Assembly: GCF_002101675.1 (NCBI RefSeq)
Contig: NZ_LQOY01000253.1
Location: 1-60,786, forward strand
Source: Mycobacterium gordonae
GTDB lineage: Bacteria; Actinomycetota; Actinomycetes; Mycobacteriales; Mycobacteriaceae
Length of the DNA: 60,786 bases
Direction: 5' to 3'
Each line of letters begins with the position of its first letter. Positions within the stretch are counted from its first letter, which is position 1. The translations under genes were made by a program, and so were the position numbers. Of this stretch, positions 9,212 through 17,328 are shown piece after piece. The notes beneath the pieces are model-generated. The model was not told the DNA's origin. It made no database searches and saw only the letters and a program-made list of their open reading frames with translations.

Positions 9212-9690
9212 CGCGATCGCAAGCCCGGCGAAGCCGGGCGCAGCGGGTCGCGCCATCAGACCAGCGCGATCGCACGCCCGGCCGTGGCGATCGCAAGCGC
9301 GGCCGCGTCGATCGCAAGCGCGGCCGTGGCGATCGCAAGCGCGGCGCAGCCGGGCGCGGCGGGTCGCCACCATGGTGCAGCCGGGCGCAGCGGGTCGCCA
9401 CCATGAGGCAGCCGGGCGCAGCGGGTCGCGCCATCAGACCAGCGCGATCGCAAGCCCGGCCGTGGCGATCGAAAGCGCGGCCGTGTCGATCGCGAGCGCG
9501 GCCGTGTCGATCGCAAGCGCGGCCGTGGCGATCGCAAGCGCGGCCGTGGCGATCGCAAGCGCGGCGCAGCCGGGCGCAGCGGGTCGCCACCATGAGGCAG
9601 CCGGGCGCGGCGGGTCGCCACCATGGTGCAGCCGAGCGAAGCGGGTCGCCACCATGAGGCAGCCGGGCGCGGCGGGTCGCGCCATCACAC
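9212..9690. repeat. Mixed tandem repeat array (21-bp and 31-bp units)
   Basis: Two interleaved unit types fill the spacer between thyA and the divergent hydrolase gene. The 31-bp unit (core GCAGCCGGGCGCAGCGGGTC, then GCCACCATG plus 2 nt) begins exactly at 9346, 9377 and 9408, and again at 9566, 9597, 9628 and 9659. The 21-bp unit, built around CGATCGCAAGCGCGGCC, occurs in runs at about 9285-9345 and 9460-9565. A linker CGCCATCAGACCAGCGCGATCG joins them at about 9251 and 9429, so the whole composite appears duplicated with a period near 180-220 bp. Long ORFs across it are by-products of the 21-bp period. There are no unique spacers, so it is not a CRISPR. Confidence 0.88.
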
Positions 9691-9754
9691 CCCGGGGTGA
9701 GTTGCCCCGACGCCGATGGACTCGCTGCGCAGGCTGCGGAGTAAAACAGGGAAT

Positions 9755-10492
9755 ATGCCGAAGATCACTGACGCCGTCACCACCCCCGACGGCACGTGCC
9801 CAGTCAGTTTGTTCACCCCCGACGGCACCGGCCCATGGCCGGGCGTGGTGATGTTTCCTGACGCCGGCGGCGTTCGGGACACCTTCGACCAGATGGCGGC
9901 CAAGCTAGCGGGGCTCGGTTACGCCGTGCTGCTTCCCGACGTGTACTACCGCGAGGGCGACTGGGCCCCGTTCGATATGGCCAGTGCGTTCAGCGACCCG
10001 AAGGAACGCGCCCGCATCATGTTCATGCTCGGCACCGTGACGCCGGACCGGATCACCCGCGACGCCACTGCGCTGTTCGACTATCTGGCCGGTCGCCCCG
10101 AGGTGCGCGGTGAGCGCTTCGGCGTATGCGGCTATTGCATGGGCGGACGGATCTCGGTGCTCCTGGCGGGCCGCCTTCCGGAGCGGGTCGCCGCGGCGGC
10201 GTCCTTCCATGGCGGTGGCCTGGTGGCCGACAACGAGCACAGCCCACACTTGTTAGCTGACAAGATGAAGGCCCTGGTGTATGTGGGTGGCGCCGAGAAC
10301 GATCCGTCGTTCACCTCCGATCAAGCCGAGCAGCTCGAAAAGGCCCTGACCGCTGCGGGCGTCCGGCACACCATCGAGTGGTACCAGGCCGGACACGGGT
10401 TCGCCGTCCCGGACAACCCGCCGTACGATGCTGCCGCCGACGAGCGGCACTGGGCCGCCATGGCAGAGACCTTCGCCGAGGCGCTCGCGTAG
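9755..10492 (+). CDS. Dienelactone hydrolase family protein
   Basis: From ATG 9755 the protein is 245 residues (MPKITDAVTTPDG). The frame is open 13 codons further up, but that extension runs towards the repeats, and AGGGA precedes this ATG. It is an alpha/beta-hydrolase of the dienelactone hydrolase family: oxyanion-side FPDAGGV, nucleophile elbow GYCMGG with catalytic cysteine, acid in ENDPSF and histidine in GHGFAV. The Rv2765 position is equivalent. The physiological ester or lactone substrate is unknown. It converges on the acyl-CoA dehydrogenase gene with a strong hairpin between. Confidence 0.9.
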   Translation: MPKITDAVTTPDGTCPVSLFTPDGTGPWPGVVMFPDAGGVRDTFDQMAAKLAGLGYAVLLPDVYYREGDWAPFDMASAFSDPKERARIMFMLGTVTPDRITRDATALFDYLAGRPEVRGERFGVCGYCMGGRISVLLAGRLPERVAAAASFHGGGLVADNEHSPHLLADKMKALVYVGGAENDPSFTSDQAEQLEKALTAAGVRHTIEWYQAGHGFAVPDNPPYDAAADERHWAAMAETFAEALA

Positions 10493-10499
10493 GCCCGCC

Positions 10500-10555
10500 G
10501 AGCAGACGCAAAAGCACCCAAAATTGCCAATTTTGGGGCGCTTTTGCGTCTGCTC
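10500..10555. terminator. Long bidirectional hairpin terminator
   Basis: A perfect 16-bp arm (GAGCAGACGCAAAAGC / GCTTTTGCGTCTGCTC) continues, after a mismatch and a bulge, into CCCAAAATT / AATTTTGGGG around a GCC loop, giving about 25 paired bases in 56 nt. It lies 7 nt after the hydrolase stop and 17 nt before the convergent fadE-type stop, as expected for a shared terminator. Confidence 0.8.
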
Positions 10556-10572
10556 GCGCCGACAAAAGCACG

Positions 10573-11661
10573 CTACGACGTGAGATTCAGCAGTTCGCCG
10601 AGCCGGGAGCGGTGCCGATAGGCGGTGCCGAACGCCAGCTGGTCACTCTTGGCGCGCTTGAGGAACAGGTGCGCCGGATACTCCCACGTCATTCCGATGC
10701 CGCCGTGCAATTGGACGCACTCTTCGGCGGCATGCACCGCCGCGCCGCTGCAGTAGGCCTGCGCGAGCGACGCCGCGACCGCCGCATCGTCATCACCGCG
10801 GGCGCCGGTGTCCGCGGCATAGCGCGCCGCCGACGTCGCCGAGCTGACCTCGAACCACAGGTCGGACAGCCGATGTTTGATCGCCTGATAAGAGCCAATC
10901 GCCCGGCCGAACTGCTTGCGCTCCTTGACATACGCCAGGGTGGTGTCGAAACACCACTGCGCCACCCCCAGTTGTTCGGAGGCCAGTAACGCCGCGCCAG
11001 TGTGCAGCGCCGCGGCAACAGCCTCCGCTCCGGCACCGACCACCGTCGACGCGGCACCCGAAAACTGCACGTCCGCAAGAGGTCTCGTCATATCCAAGGC
11101 CAGCTTCGGCGACACTTGCACGCCGGCGGCGTCGCGCGAAACCGTATGCAACTCAAGCCCGCTGGAGCCCGCGACGGGCACCACCAGCACGTCGGCCTCG
11201 GCGGCGCCCGCCACGCTGGTCACCTGCCCGCTCAGGCCGTCGGCACCTACGGCCACCCCGGCGATGGCATCCCAGGGCGCGGTCGACAGCGGCACCACCA
11301 ACGCCGCGGTGCTCGCGCCGGAGGCCAAGGCCGGCACCGTCTCGGTGTCACCGGCACGCAGCAGGGCGACGGTGGCGAGCACGGCACTGGACAGGAACGG
11401 CACCGGCGCAACGGCCCGCCCGATCTCCTCCAGCACGACAGCGGCCTCGCGGGCGCCCGCGCCCGCTCCACCGAGTGACTCCGGCACCAGCAGACCCGCG
11501 ACGCCCAGTTCCGCGGCCAGAGTGCGCCAAAGCCCGGAAAAGCCTTGTGGCGCTGCGTCATAGCACTTCGTCACCGAATCCAGTGGACACCGGTCAGCGA
11601 ACAGCGTCCGGACACTGTCGCGCAGCGCATCCTCAGTATCGGAGTACAGCAGGTCACTCAC
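10573..11661 (-). CDS. Acyl-CoA dehydrogenase (second subunit of a FadE pair)
   Basis: The 362-residue product belongs to the acyl-CoA dehydrogenase family, which introduces alpha-beta unsaturation into acyl-CoA using FAD. Family segments are the helical N-terminus (DTEDALRDSVRTLFADRC), LLVPESLGGAGAG, the C-terminal ERKQFGRAIGSYQAIKHRLS and QLHGGIGMTWEYPAHLFLKR. GTG 11661 overlaps the TGA of the neighbouring FadE as GTGA, favouring it over the start at 11679. It lacks the GGTSEI segment found in the partner, which fits the mycobacterial alpha2-beta2 FadE type where one subunit is catalytically degenerate. Substrate unknown. Confidence 0.88.
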   Translation of the reverse strand: MSDLLYSDTEDALRDSVRTLFADRCPLDSVTKCYDAAPQGFSGLWRTLAAELGVAGLLVPESLGGAGAGAREAAVVLEEIGRAVAPVPFLSSAVLATVALLRAGDTETVPALASGASTAALVVPLSTAPWDAIAGVAVGADGLSGQVTSVAGAAEADVLVVPVAGSSGLELHTVSRDAAGVQVSPKLALDMTRPLADVQFSGAASTVVGAGAEAVAAALHTGAALLASEQLGVAQWCFDTTLAYVKERKQFGRAIGSYQAIKHRLSDLWFEVSSATSAARYAADTGARGDDDAAVAASLAQAYCSGAAVHAAEECVQLHGGIGMTWEYPAHLFLKRAKSDQLAFGTAYRHRSRLGELLNLTS

Positions 11662-12842
11662 CGGGGCAGGTCCTTCCATGCGACGGCCTTGTCCACCCGA
11701 TGCTCGCCGGGCAGGCCCAGCACCCGTTCGGAGACGGTGTTGCGCAAAATTTCCGAGGTGCCCCCCTCGATCGAGTTGCCCCTGGCACGTAGGTAGCGGT
11801 AACCGGGCTCGCGGCCGATCAGGTCGACGGTTTCCGGCCGGCGCATCGTCCAGTCGTCGTAGCCGAGTCCCTGCTCACCGTGCAGCTCGATCTCGAATCC
11901 CGAAATCGCTTGCGCTATCCGGGCGAACGCGATCTTCATGCCCGCGCCCTCCGGTCCGGGCTGACCGCTCGCGGCCTGCTGGCGCAGCCGTTCACCGGTG
12001 AGACGCAGAACCTCCGCGTCGACCCACAGGCGCATCAACTCGTCGTGCATGGCCGGGTTGCGCAGTGCCGGATCGCTACGCCAGGCCTTGGCCACCTTGC
12101 CGATATGGCCGCTCTCGCGCGGAGTGCCGGCGCGTGAACCGATCGCCACCCGCTCGTTGTTCAGTGTGGTGGTCGCCACCCGCCATCCGCCGCCCTCGGG
12201 GCCGAGCCGGTTGGCGTCGGGCACCCGGACGTCGGTCAGGAATACCTCGTTGAACTCCGCTTCACCGGTGATCTGGCGCAATGGCCGCACCTCGACGCCC
12301 GGTTGCGTCATGTCGCACAAGAAGTAGGTCAGGCCGCCATGTTTGGGCACGTCGGGATTGGTGCGTGCCACCAGGATCGCCATCTGCGCGTGCTGGGCCT
12401 GCGACGTCCACACCTTCTGCCCGTTGACGATCCAGTCGTCTCCGTGGCGAACGGCGCGGGTGGCGGCGGCGGCCAGGTCTGATCCGGCGCCCGGCTCGCT
12501 GAACAACTGGCAGTAGATCTGTTCGCCAGTGAACAACGGGCGCAGGAACTTTCGTTTCTGCTCATCGGTTCCGAACGAAATGATCGTCGGCGCCGCCATG
12601 CCCATGCCGATGTAGTTCTTCACCGTGCCGCCCATGGGCGCACCTGCGGCAGCCAACTGCGCATCCACCCGCTGCTGCGCCGTGCGCGGCAAACCCAACC
12701 CCCCGAAACCGACGGGCAGGTGCACCCACGCCAGCCCCGCGTCGTACTGTGCGCCCAGGAACTCCCGCGGCTCGATGGCGGCCGGATCGTGCTCGTCCAG
12801 CAGCGCCTGGACCCGCGCGTCCAACTCGGCTTCGGTGGTCAC
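11658..12842 (-). CDS. Acyl-CoA dehydrogenase (first subunit of a FadE pair)
   Basis: This 394-residue FadE-type protein has the FAD and substrate segments QLFSEPGAGSDLAAAATRAV, WIVNGQKVWTSQAQHAQMAI, and the C-terminal GNSIEGGTSEILRNTVSERV, typical of subunits of mycobacterial heterotetrameric dehydrogenases. GTG 12842 shares one base with the TAG of the upstream SDR gene (TAGTG), and its stop overlaps the next fadE, so the three genes form one coupled unit. Known heteromeric FadE pairs act on sterol or branched acyl-CoAs; that is a family inference. I recall no pair at this place in M. tuberculosis. Confidence 0.9.
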   Translation of the reverse strand: MTTEAELDARVQALLDEHDPAAIEPREFLGAQYDAGLAWVHLPVGFGGLGLPRTAQQRVDAQLAAAGAPMGGTVKNYIGMGMAAPTIISFGTDEQKRKFLRPLFTGEQIYCQLFSEPGAGSDLAAAATRAVRHGDDWIVNGQKVWTSQAQHAQMAILVARTNPDVPKHGGLTYFLCDMTQPGVEVRPLRQITGEAEFNEVFLTDVRVPDANRLGPEGGGWRVATTTLNNERVAIGSRAGTPRESGHIGKVAKAWRSDPALRNPAMHDELMRLWVDAEVLRLTGERLRQQAASGQPGPEGAGMKIAFARIAQAISGFEIELHGEQGLGYDDWTMRRPETVDLIGREPGYRYLRARGNSIEGGTSEILRNTVSERVLGLPGEHRVDKAVAWKDLPR

Positions 12843-13615
12843 TACGCGCCGCCGGACTGGAAGCCCTGCGCCGCTCCCAGCAGCAGGCCGCCATCGATCA
12901 CCATCGTCTCGCCGGTGATCCAGCTCGCAGCATCGGAAACCAGAAACGCCACCGCCCCGGCGACATCGTCGGGCTCACCGATCCTGCCCAGTGCGATCGA
13001 TGCCGCCAGGGGATCCTCTTGGCCCTTCCACAGCGCCTCGGCGAGCCGGGTGCGCACCACGCCGGGGGCGATCGCGTTGACCCGGATGCGGGGTGAGAGT
13101 TCCAGCGCCAGTTGCTTGGTGACGTGGATCAGCGCCGCCTTGGTGGCGTTGTACAGGCCCATGGCCGGGGACTGGTGCAGGCCACCGATCGAGGCGGTGT
13201 TGACGATAGCACCGCCGTGCTCGCCCATCCCCGACTTGACCACCAGCGATGTCCACAGCAGCGGTGCCCACAAGTTGACGTCGAAGATCTTGTTGAAACG
13301 GGCGTGGTCCTGGTCGATCAGCGGGCCGTAAGCCGGATTGGTGCCGGCATTGTTGATCAGAATGTCCACCCGCCCGAACCGCTCGAGGGTGAGGTCGACG
13401 CAACGCCGCGCGGCGTCCTCGTCGACCGCATGCGCGCCCACGCCCACCGCGCGGTCGCCTACCTGGGCCGCGGCCGCATCCGCGGCCTCCTGCTTACGTG
13501 CGGTCAACACCACGTTCGCGCCGGCATCCGAAAGCTTCTGTGAGATCGCCAATCCGATGCCGCGCGAGGCCCCGGTGACGATGGCGGTGCGGCCGGTCAA
13601 ATCCAAAGAGCTCAT
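12842..13615 (-). CDS. fabG5: SDR family oxidoreductase, FabG5-like
   Basis: A 257-residue short-chain dehydrogenase. It shows the nucleotide motif TGASRGIG (residues 14-21), NNAG, the catalytic serine in NTASIGG and the YNATK tyrosine-lysine pair, with a C-terminal WITGETMVIDGG. ATG 13615 follows AAGGCGG at 6 nt. It heads the three-gene unit with two acyl-CoA dehydrogenases, suggesting a beta-oxidation-like 3-hydroxyacyl or ketoacyl step. Position corresponds to Rv2766c (fabG5); identity of the substrate is not shown by the sequence. Confidence 0.85.
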   Translation of the reverse strand: MSSLDLTGRTAIVTGASRGIGLAISQKLSDAGANVVLTARKQEAADAAAAQVGDRAVGVGAHAVDEDAARRCVDLTLERFGRVDILINNAGTNPAYGPLIDQDHARFNKIFDVNLWAPLLWTSLVVKSGMGEHGGAIVNTASIGGLHQSPAMGLYNATKAALIHVTKQLALELSPRIRVNAIAPGVVRTRLAEALWKGQEDPLAASIALGRIGEPDDVAGAVAFLVSDAASWITGETMVIDGGLLLGAAQGFQSGGA

Positions 13616-13696
13616 GTGTATCCGCCTTCTGTCGCGAGACCCGCGAATTATTTTTCGTACCGGTTTGAAGATGAGCGCACGTGGTATGCGAATGGA

Positions 13697-14044
13697 ATGT
13701 TAGCGAAACTCAATTTCCTCAAACCACTGGTGGTGGCCGGGGCTGTCGCTACAGCGATTACCGCGGCGCCAACGGCCGCGGCTGATGTCGTCGCGACCGG
13801 GCCGGGCACTACCAGCACCGCGATCACCCACTTCATCCCGCTTGACCCGGGCGGCGGCGGCTGCGACGCCAACGGCAATTGCGGCTCCGGTGGCACCGAC
13901 CAGGGTCCTAACGGCGGTCCCGGCGGTCAAGGCTGCATTCCGGGCGTCGGATGCGGCAATGGTGGCCAATTCTGGGGGCCGGGCGGTGTTCCCGGCGGTG
14001 AGGGCTGTCTGCCCGGCGTCGGCTGCGGCTCCGGCCACGCCTGA
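13697..14044 (+). CDS. Small secreted Gly/Cys-rich protein
   Basis: From ATG 13697 the 115-residue product starts MLAKLNFLKPLVVAGAVATA and has a Sec-type signal peptide with probable cleavage after TAAPTAAA (about residue 30). The mature part holds three cysteine-pair modules in a glycine-rich context: GGGGCDANGNCGSGG, PGGQGCIPGVGCGNG and PGGEGCLPGVGCGSG. The frame is open to 13616 but the extension would bury the signal peptide. No function is recognised. It is divergent from the SDR gene and converges on the carboxylase gene, with only 22 nt between stops. Confidence 0.7.
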   Translation: MLAKLNFLKPLVVAGAVATAITAAPTAAADVVATGPGTTSTAITHFIPLDPGGGGCDANGNCGSGGTDQGPNGGPGGQGCIPGVGCGNGGQFWGPGGVPGGEGCLPGVGCGSGHA

Positions 14045-14066
14045 GACAGGCCACGCCTGATACGGC

Positions 14067-17000
14067 TCAGACGTCCCGGAGCCTGGTGATCCAGGCCCGG
14101 GAGTCGGCCGGGTCTATCACGTCGTCGAGTTCGAAAGTGGTGCCGGCGCGCAGCGCCTTGCCGTGCTCATAGGCGGCCGCGACGAGCTTGTCGAACAGCG
14201 CCTGGCGCTGCGTCTCGTCCGGGGCTGCGGCCAGCTCCTTGCTGAAGCCAAGGCGCACAGCACCTTCCAGGCCCATACCACCGATTTCTCCGGTGGGCCA
14301 GGCGACGGTGAACTGCGGCGCGCGGAACGAGCCGCCGGCCATGGCCATCGCCCCCAGGCCATATCCCTTGCGCAGGATGATCATTCCGAACGGCACCGTC
14401 AGTTGCGCTCCCACGATGAACATCCGACCGAATCGGCGTACCGCGGCGTCCTGCTCCGCATCAGGTCCCACCATGAATCCGGGCGTATCGCACAGGGATA
14501 TCACGGGCAGCCGAAACGCTTCGCACATTGTCAGAAAGTCCCCGACTTTGTCGGCAGCCTCTGCGTCGATCGCGCCGCCGAGGTGGTGGCTACTGTTAGC
14601 GATCAAGCCGTACGCCACACCTTCTACCCGGACCAGCGCGGTGACAACGCCGACGCCATAGTCGGGACGCAGTTCCAGCACCGAACCGACATCCACGATG
14701 CTCTCGACCGCCCGGTGCACGTCGTAGGCACGTAACCGATTCTGCGGCACCACATGCCGGGCCAAACGTGGATCGGGAGCCTGCCAATCGGCCACGGCGC
14801 CTTGGAAATAGGCCAGATACCGTTTGGCCAACGACACCGCGTGCGCCTCGTCGCGGGCCACCAGGTTCACTACGCCGTTACGACGCTGCACCTCGATCGG
14901 CCCGATCGCCTCCGGCGGATAGACGCCCAGTCCCCCGCCCTCGATCATCGCGGGGCCACCCATACCGATATTGGCGTCCGGCGTCGCGATGATCACGTCG
15001 CAGACACCGGCCAGGGCGGCGTTTCCCGCGAAGCACCGGCCGGAGACGATCGAAATGAGCGGGACTTGCCCGGACAGACCGGCGAGCATGCGGAAGGTCG
15101 GCACATCCAGGCCCGCCATGCCCCCGACGTCGGTGTCCCCCGGCCGCCCGCCGCCGCCCTCTGCGAAAAGCACTATGGGCAGCCGCTTTCGGGCGGCCAG
15201 TTCGAAGACCCGGTCGGTCTTGGCGTGGTTGCGCATGCCTTGCGTCCCGGCCAGCACGGTGTAGTCGTAGGACACCACGACCGCGGCCGCGGCCTGGGAT
15301 CCGAAACGATCCGCGCCGATCGTCGCCAAGCCGGCGACCAAGCCGTCGGCCGGGGTGTTGGCGATCAGGTCTTCTTCGGAGCGCCTGCTGCGCTGAGCGG
15401 CGATCGCCAGGGCACCGTATTCGACGAAACTGTCGGGGTCGACGAGATCGGCGATGTTCTCCCGTGCGGTGCGGCGATCCCGCTTGTGCCGCTTGGCAAC
15501 TGCGTCAGGCCGGCCTTCATCGAGGGTCATCCGGTGCCGTTGCACCACCTCCTCGAGATCCTCGCGCGGACGGTCAAGGTCGAGCGCGGCCGAGATGGAT
15601 TCGCCATGTGCCCCCAACCCGCTGCGGGCGAACACCACCAGCGGATCCCCGGTCCCGACCACCTGGCCGGGGGCGACCAGGATGCGGACGGTGCGCAGCG
15701 CATCCGGCGCGGCCAGGACGTGCTGCATCTTCATCGCCTCCAGCACCACCACCTGCCCGCCGGCCGCGACCTCCGCGCCGTCGGACGCCACCTCCACCAC
15801 CGTCCCGGCCAGTTGCGCGCGCAGCACCTCCTCGCCCGGATAGAGCTCGACGGCCATGACGGCCGGGTGCAGGCGCTGGTGGGTCATCGCCGCGGCGGCC
15901 AGCTGCGGAAGTTTGTCGTCGAGGAAGGCCGTGGACACCGCGCCATCCTGAAACTCACTGTCGGACAACAGCTCCCGCAGCACAGAAATATTTGTCGCGA
16001 TCCCCTCGACATCGAACTCGCCCAGCGCCGTGCGCGCTTTGCGGATCGCAGCGGCGTATGACGTGCTGCGAACGTGGGTGATCACCTTGGCCAGCAGTGA
16101 ATCGTATCTCGGGCTCGGCGCCAGGCCAGGTCGTCCGTAGGTGTCGACGCGCACTCCCGGACCGGTCGGTGGGGTGAAGGCGGTCAGGGTGCCGGTGCTG
16201 GGCAGCACCGAGCCGTCGGGTCCGAACGTCTCCATGTTGACCCGCGTCTGGATCGCGATGCCAGCCCGGGCGGCGGGCTCCCCGCGGACTTCGGTGCCAT
16301 CCGAGACAATTCCGTCGGGCACCGGCAGTTCGTCATACGACGCACCATCGGCGATGGCCAGTTGAATGGCAACCAGGTCGACGCCGGTGACTTCCTCGGT
16401 GACGGTGTGCTCCACCTGGATCCGCGGATTGATCTCGAGGAAGACGAACGTCTCACCGCTGACCAGAAATTCGACGGTAGCCAGTCCGTTCAGCCGCACC
16501 TTGGCGCACAGCCGCGCCGCCGCCTGGTGCAACGCGCGCCGCAGATCATCGGAAAGGTGCTGGGCGGGCGCAATTTCCACCATCTTCTGGTACCGCCGCT
16601 GGATGCTGCAATCCCGGTCACCCAGTGCAAGGGCACGGGTGCGGCGTCCCGCGGGTGCGGCGATGACCTGTACCTCGATGTGCCGCGCGTCGCAGAGCAA
16701 GGCTTCGGCGAACAACGTCGGATTGCCGAAGCCGAGTTCCGCTTCCGCGGCACATTGGCGGTACGCCTCATCGATCTGGTCGGCGCGCTCGACTTTGCGC
16801 ATGCCACGCCCACCGCCCCCGGCCAACGCCTTGAGCATGATGGCGCCGTCTTGGCCGGCGAAAAACGCGCGTACTTCCTCGACACTGCTCGGCCCGTCGG
16901 TGGCGGCCAGCACCGGCACACCGGCGGCGACCGCCGCTGCGCGGGCCGAAGACTTATTGCCGACCAGCTCGAGGACTTCGGCGGGCGGGCCCACGAACAC

Positions 17001-17306
17001 ATAGCCGGCGCCGGTGCATGCCCGGGCGAATTCGGGGTTTTCGCTGAGGAACCCGTAGCCGGGGTGAATCATCGTCGCGCTTGCCGTCTTGGCGGCGGCC
17101 AGAATGGCCGCCTGGTCGAGATAGGCGGCGACGCCGTTGCCGGACAAGGCAATTGCTTCGTCGGCGGCATGCACGTGCGGGCTCTCGGCGTCGTCCTCGG
17201 CGTAGACGGCAACGGTCCGCGAGCCGAGATCGGTTGCGGTGCGGATGATGCGGAGAGCGATTTCGCCCCGATTGGCGATCAACACATCGCGCGGTGGTGG
17301 CCGCAT
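14067..17306 (-). CDS. Fused biotin-dependent acyl-CoA carboxylase (BC-BCCP-CT)
   Basis: One 1079-residue chain carries all three activities. Biotin carboxylase: residues 5-450 (VLIANRGEIALRIIRTA, KALAGGGGRGMRKV, FLEINPRIQVEH). Biotin carboxyl carrier: about 495-565 with EAMKMQH, biotinyl lysine 526. Carboxyltransferase: about 590-1079 (DSFVEYGALA, GMRNHAKTDRVFELA, GPAMIEGGGLGVYPPEAIGP, SHHLGGAIDAEAADKV, DTPGFMVGP, TGEIGGMGLEGAVRL). Mycobacterial carboxylases are usually split into AccA and AccD chains, so the single-chain form is distinctive. A TACGCT box 7 nt before ATG 17306 suggests leaderless transcription. It likely makes a malonyl- or methylmalonyl-type CoA; the acyl group is unknown. 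Confidence 0.93.
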   Translation of the reverse strand: MRPPPRDVLIANRGEIALRIIRTATDLGSRTVAVYAEDDAESPHVHAADEAIALSGNGVAAYLDQAAILAAAKTASATMIHPGYGFLSENPEFARACTGAGYVFVGPPAEVLELVGNKSSARAAAVAAGVPVLAATDGPSSVEEVRAFFAGQDGAIMLKALAGGGGRGMRKVERADQIDEAYRQCAAEAELGFGNPTLFAEALLCDARHIEVQVIAAPAGRRTRALALGDRDCSIQRRYQKMVEIAPAQHLSDDLRRALHQAAARLCAKVRLNGLATVEFLVSGETFVFLEINPRIQVEHTVTEEVTGVDLVAIQLAIADGASYDELPVPDGIVSDGTEVRGEPAARAGIAIQTRVNMETFGPDGSVLPSTGTLTAFTPPTGPGVRVDTYGRPGLAPSPRYDSLLAKVITHVRSTSYAAAIRKARTALGEFDVEGIATNISVLRELLSDSEFQDGAVSTAFLDDKLPQLAAAAMTHQRLHPAVMAVELYPGEEVLRAQLAGTVVEVASDGAEVAAGGQVVVLEAMKMQHVLAAPDALRTVRILVAPGQVVGTGDPLVVFARSGLGAHGESISAALDLDRPREDLEEVVQRHRMTLDEGRPDAVAKRHKRDRRTARENIADLVDPDSFVEYGALAIAAQRSRRSEEDLIANTPADGLVAGLATIGADRFGSQAAAAVVVSYDYTVLAGTQGMRNHAKTDRVFELAARKRLPIVLFAEGGGGRPGDTDVGGMAGLDVPTFRMLAGLSGQVPLISIVSGRCFAGNAALAGVCDVIIATPDANIGMGGPAMIEGGGLGVYPPEAIGPIEVQRRNGVVNLVARDEAHAVSLAKRYLAYFQGAVADWQAPDPRLARHVVPQNRLRAYDVHRAVESIVDVGSVLELRPDYGVGVVTALVRVEGVAYGLIANSSHHLGGAIDAEAADKVGDFLTMCEAFRLPVISLCDTPGFMVGPDAEQDAAVRRFGRMFIVGAQLTVPFGMIILRKGYGLGAMAMAGGSFRAPQFTVAWPTGEIGGMGLEGAVRLGFSKELAAAPDETQRQALFDKLVAAAYEHGKALRAGTTFELDDVIDPADSRAWITRLRDV

Positions 17307-17313
17307 AGGGCAC

Positions 17314-17319
17314 AGCGTA
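17314..17319 (-). promoter_or_regulatory. -10 element of the fused carboxylase gene (leaderless)
   Basis: TACGCT on the minus strand lies 7 nt before ATG 17306, the spacing expected for transcription beginning at the start codon. No Shine-Dalgarno sequence is seen. Confidence 0.5.
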
Positions 17320-17328
17320 CGGGCCGGT

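Noticed and set aside
8749..9657. Long repeat-containing ORFs through the thyA spacer
   Set aside because: A 21-bp period keeps all frames open; peptides are 7-residue repeats overlapping thyA, with no independent support.
9212..9690. Possible CRISPR array
   Set aside because: Units are directly adjacent and of two kinds, with no unique spacers and no cas genes.
14754..16061. 435-codon plus-strand ORF
   Set aside because: Antisense to the carboxylase with its intact biotin and carboxyltransferase motifs.
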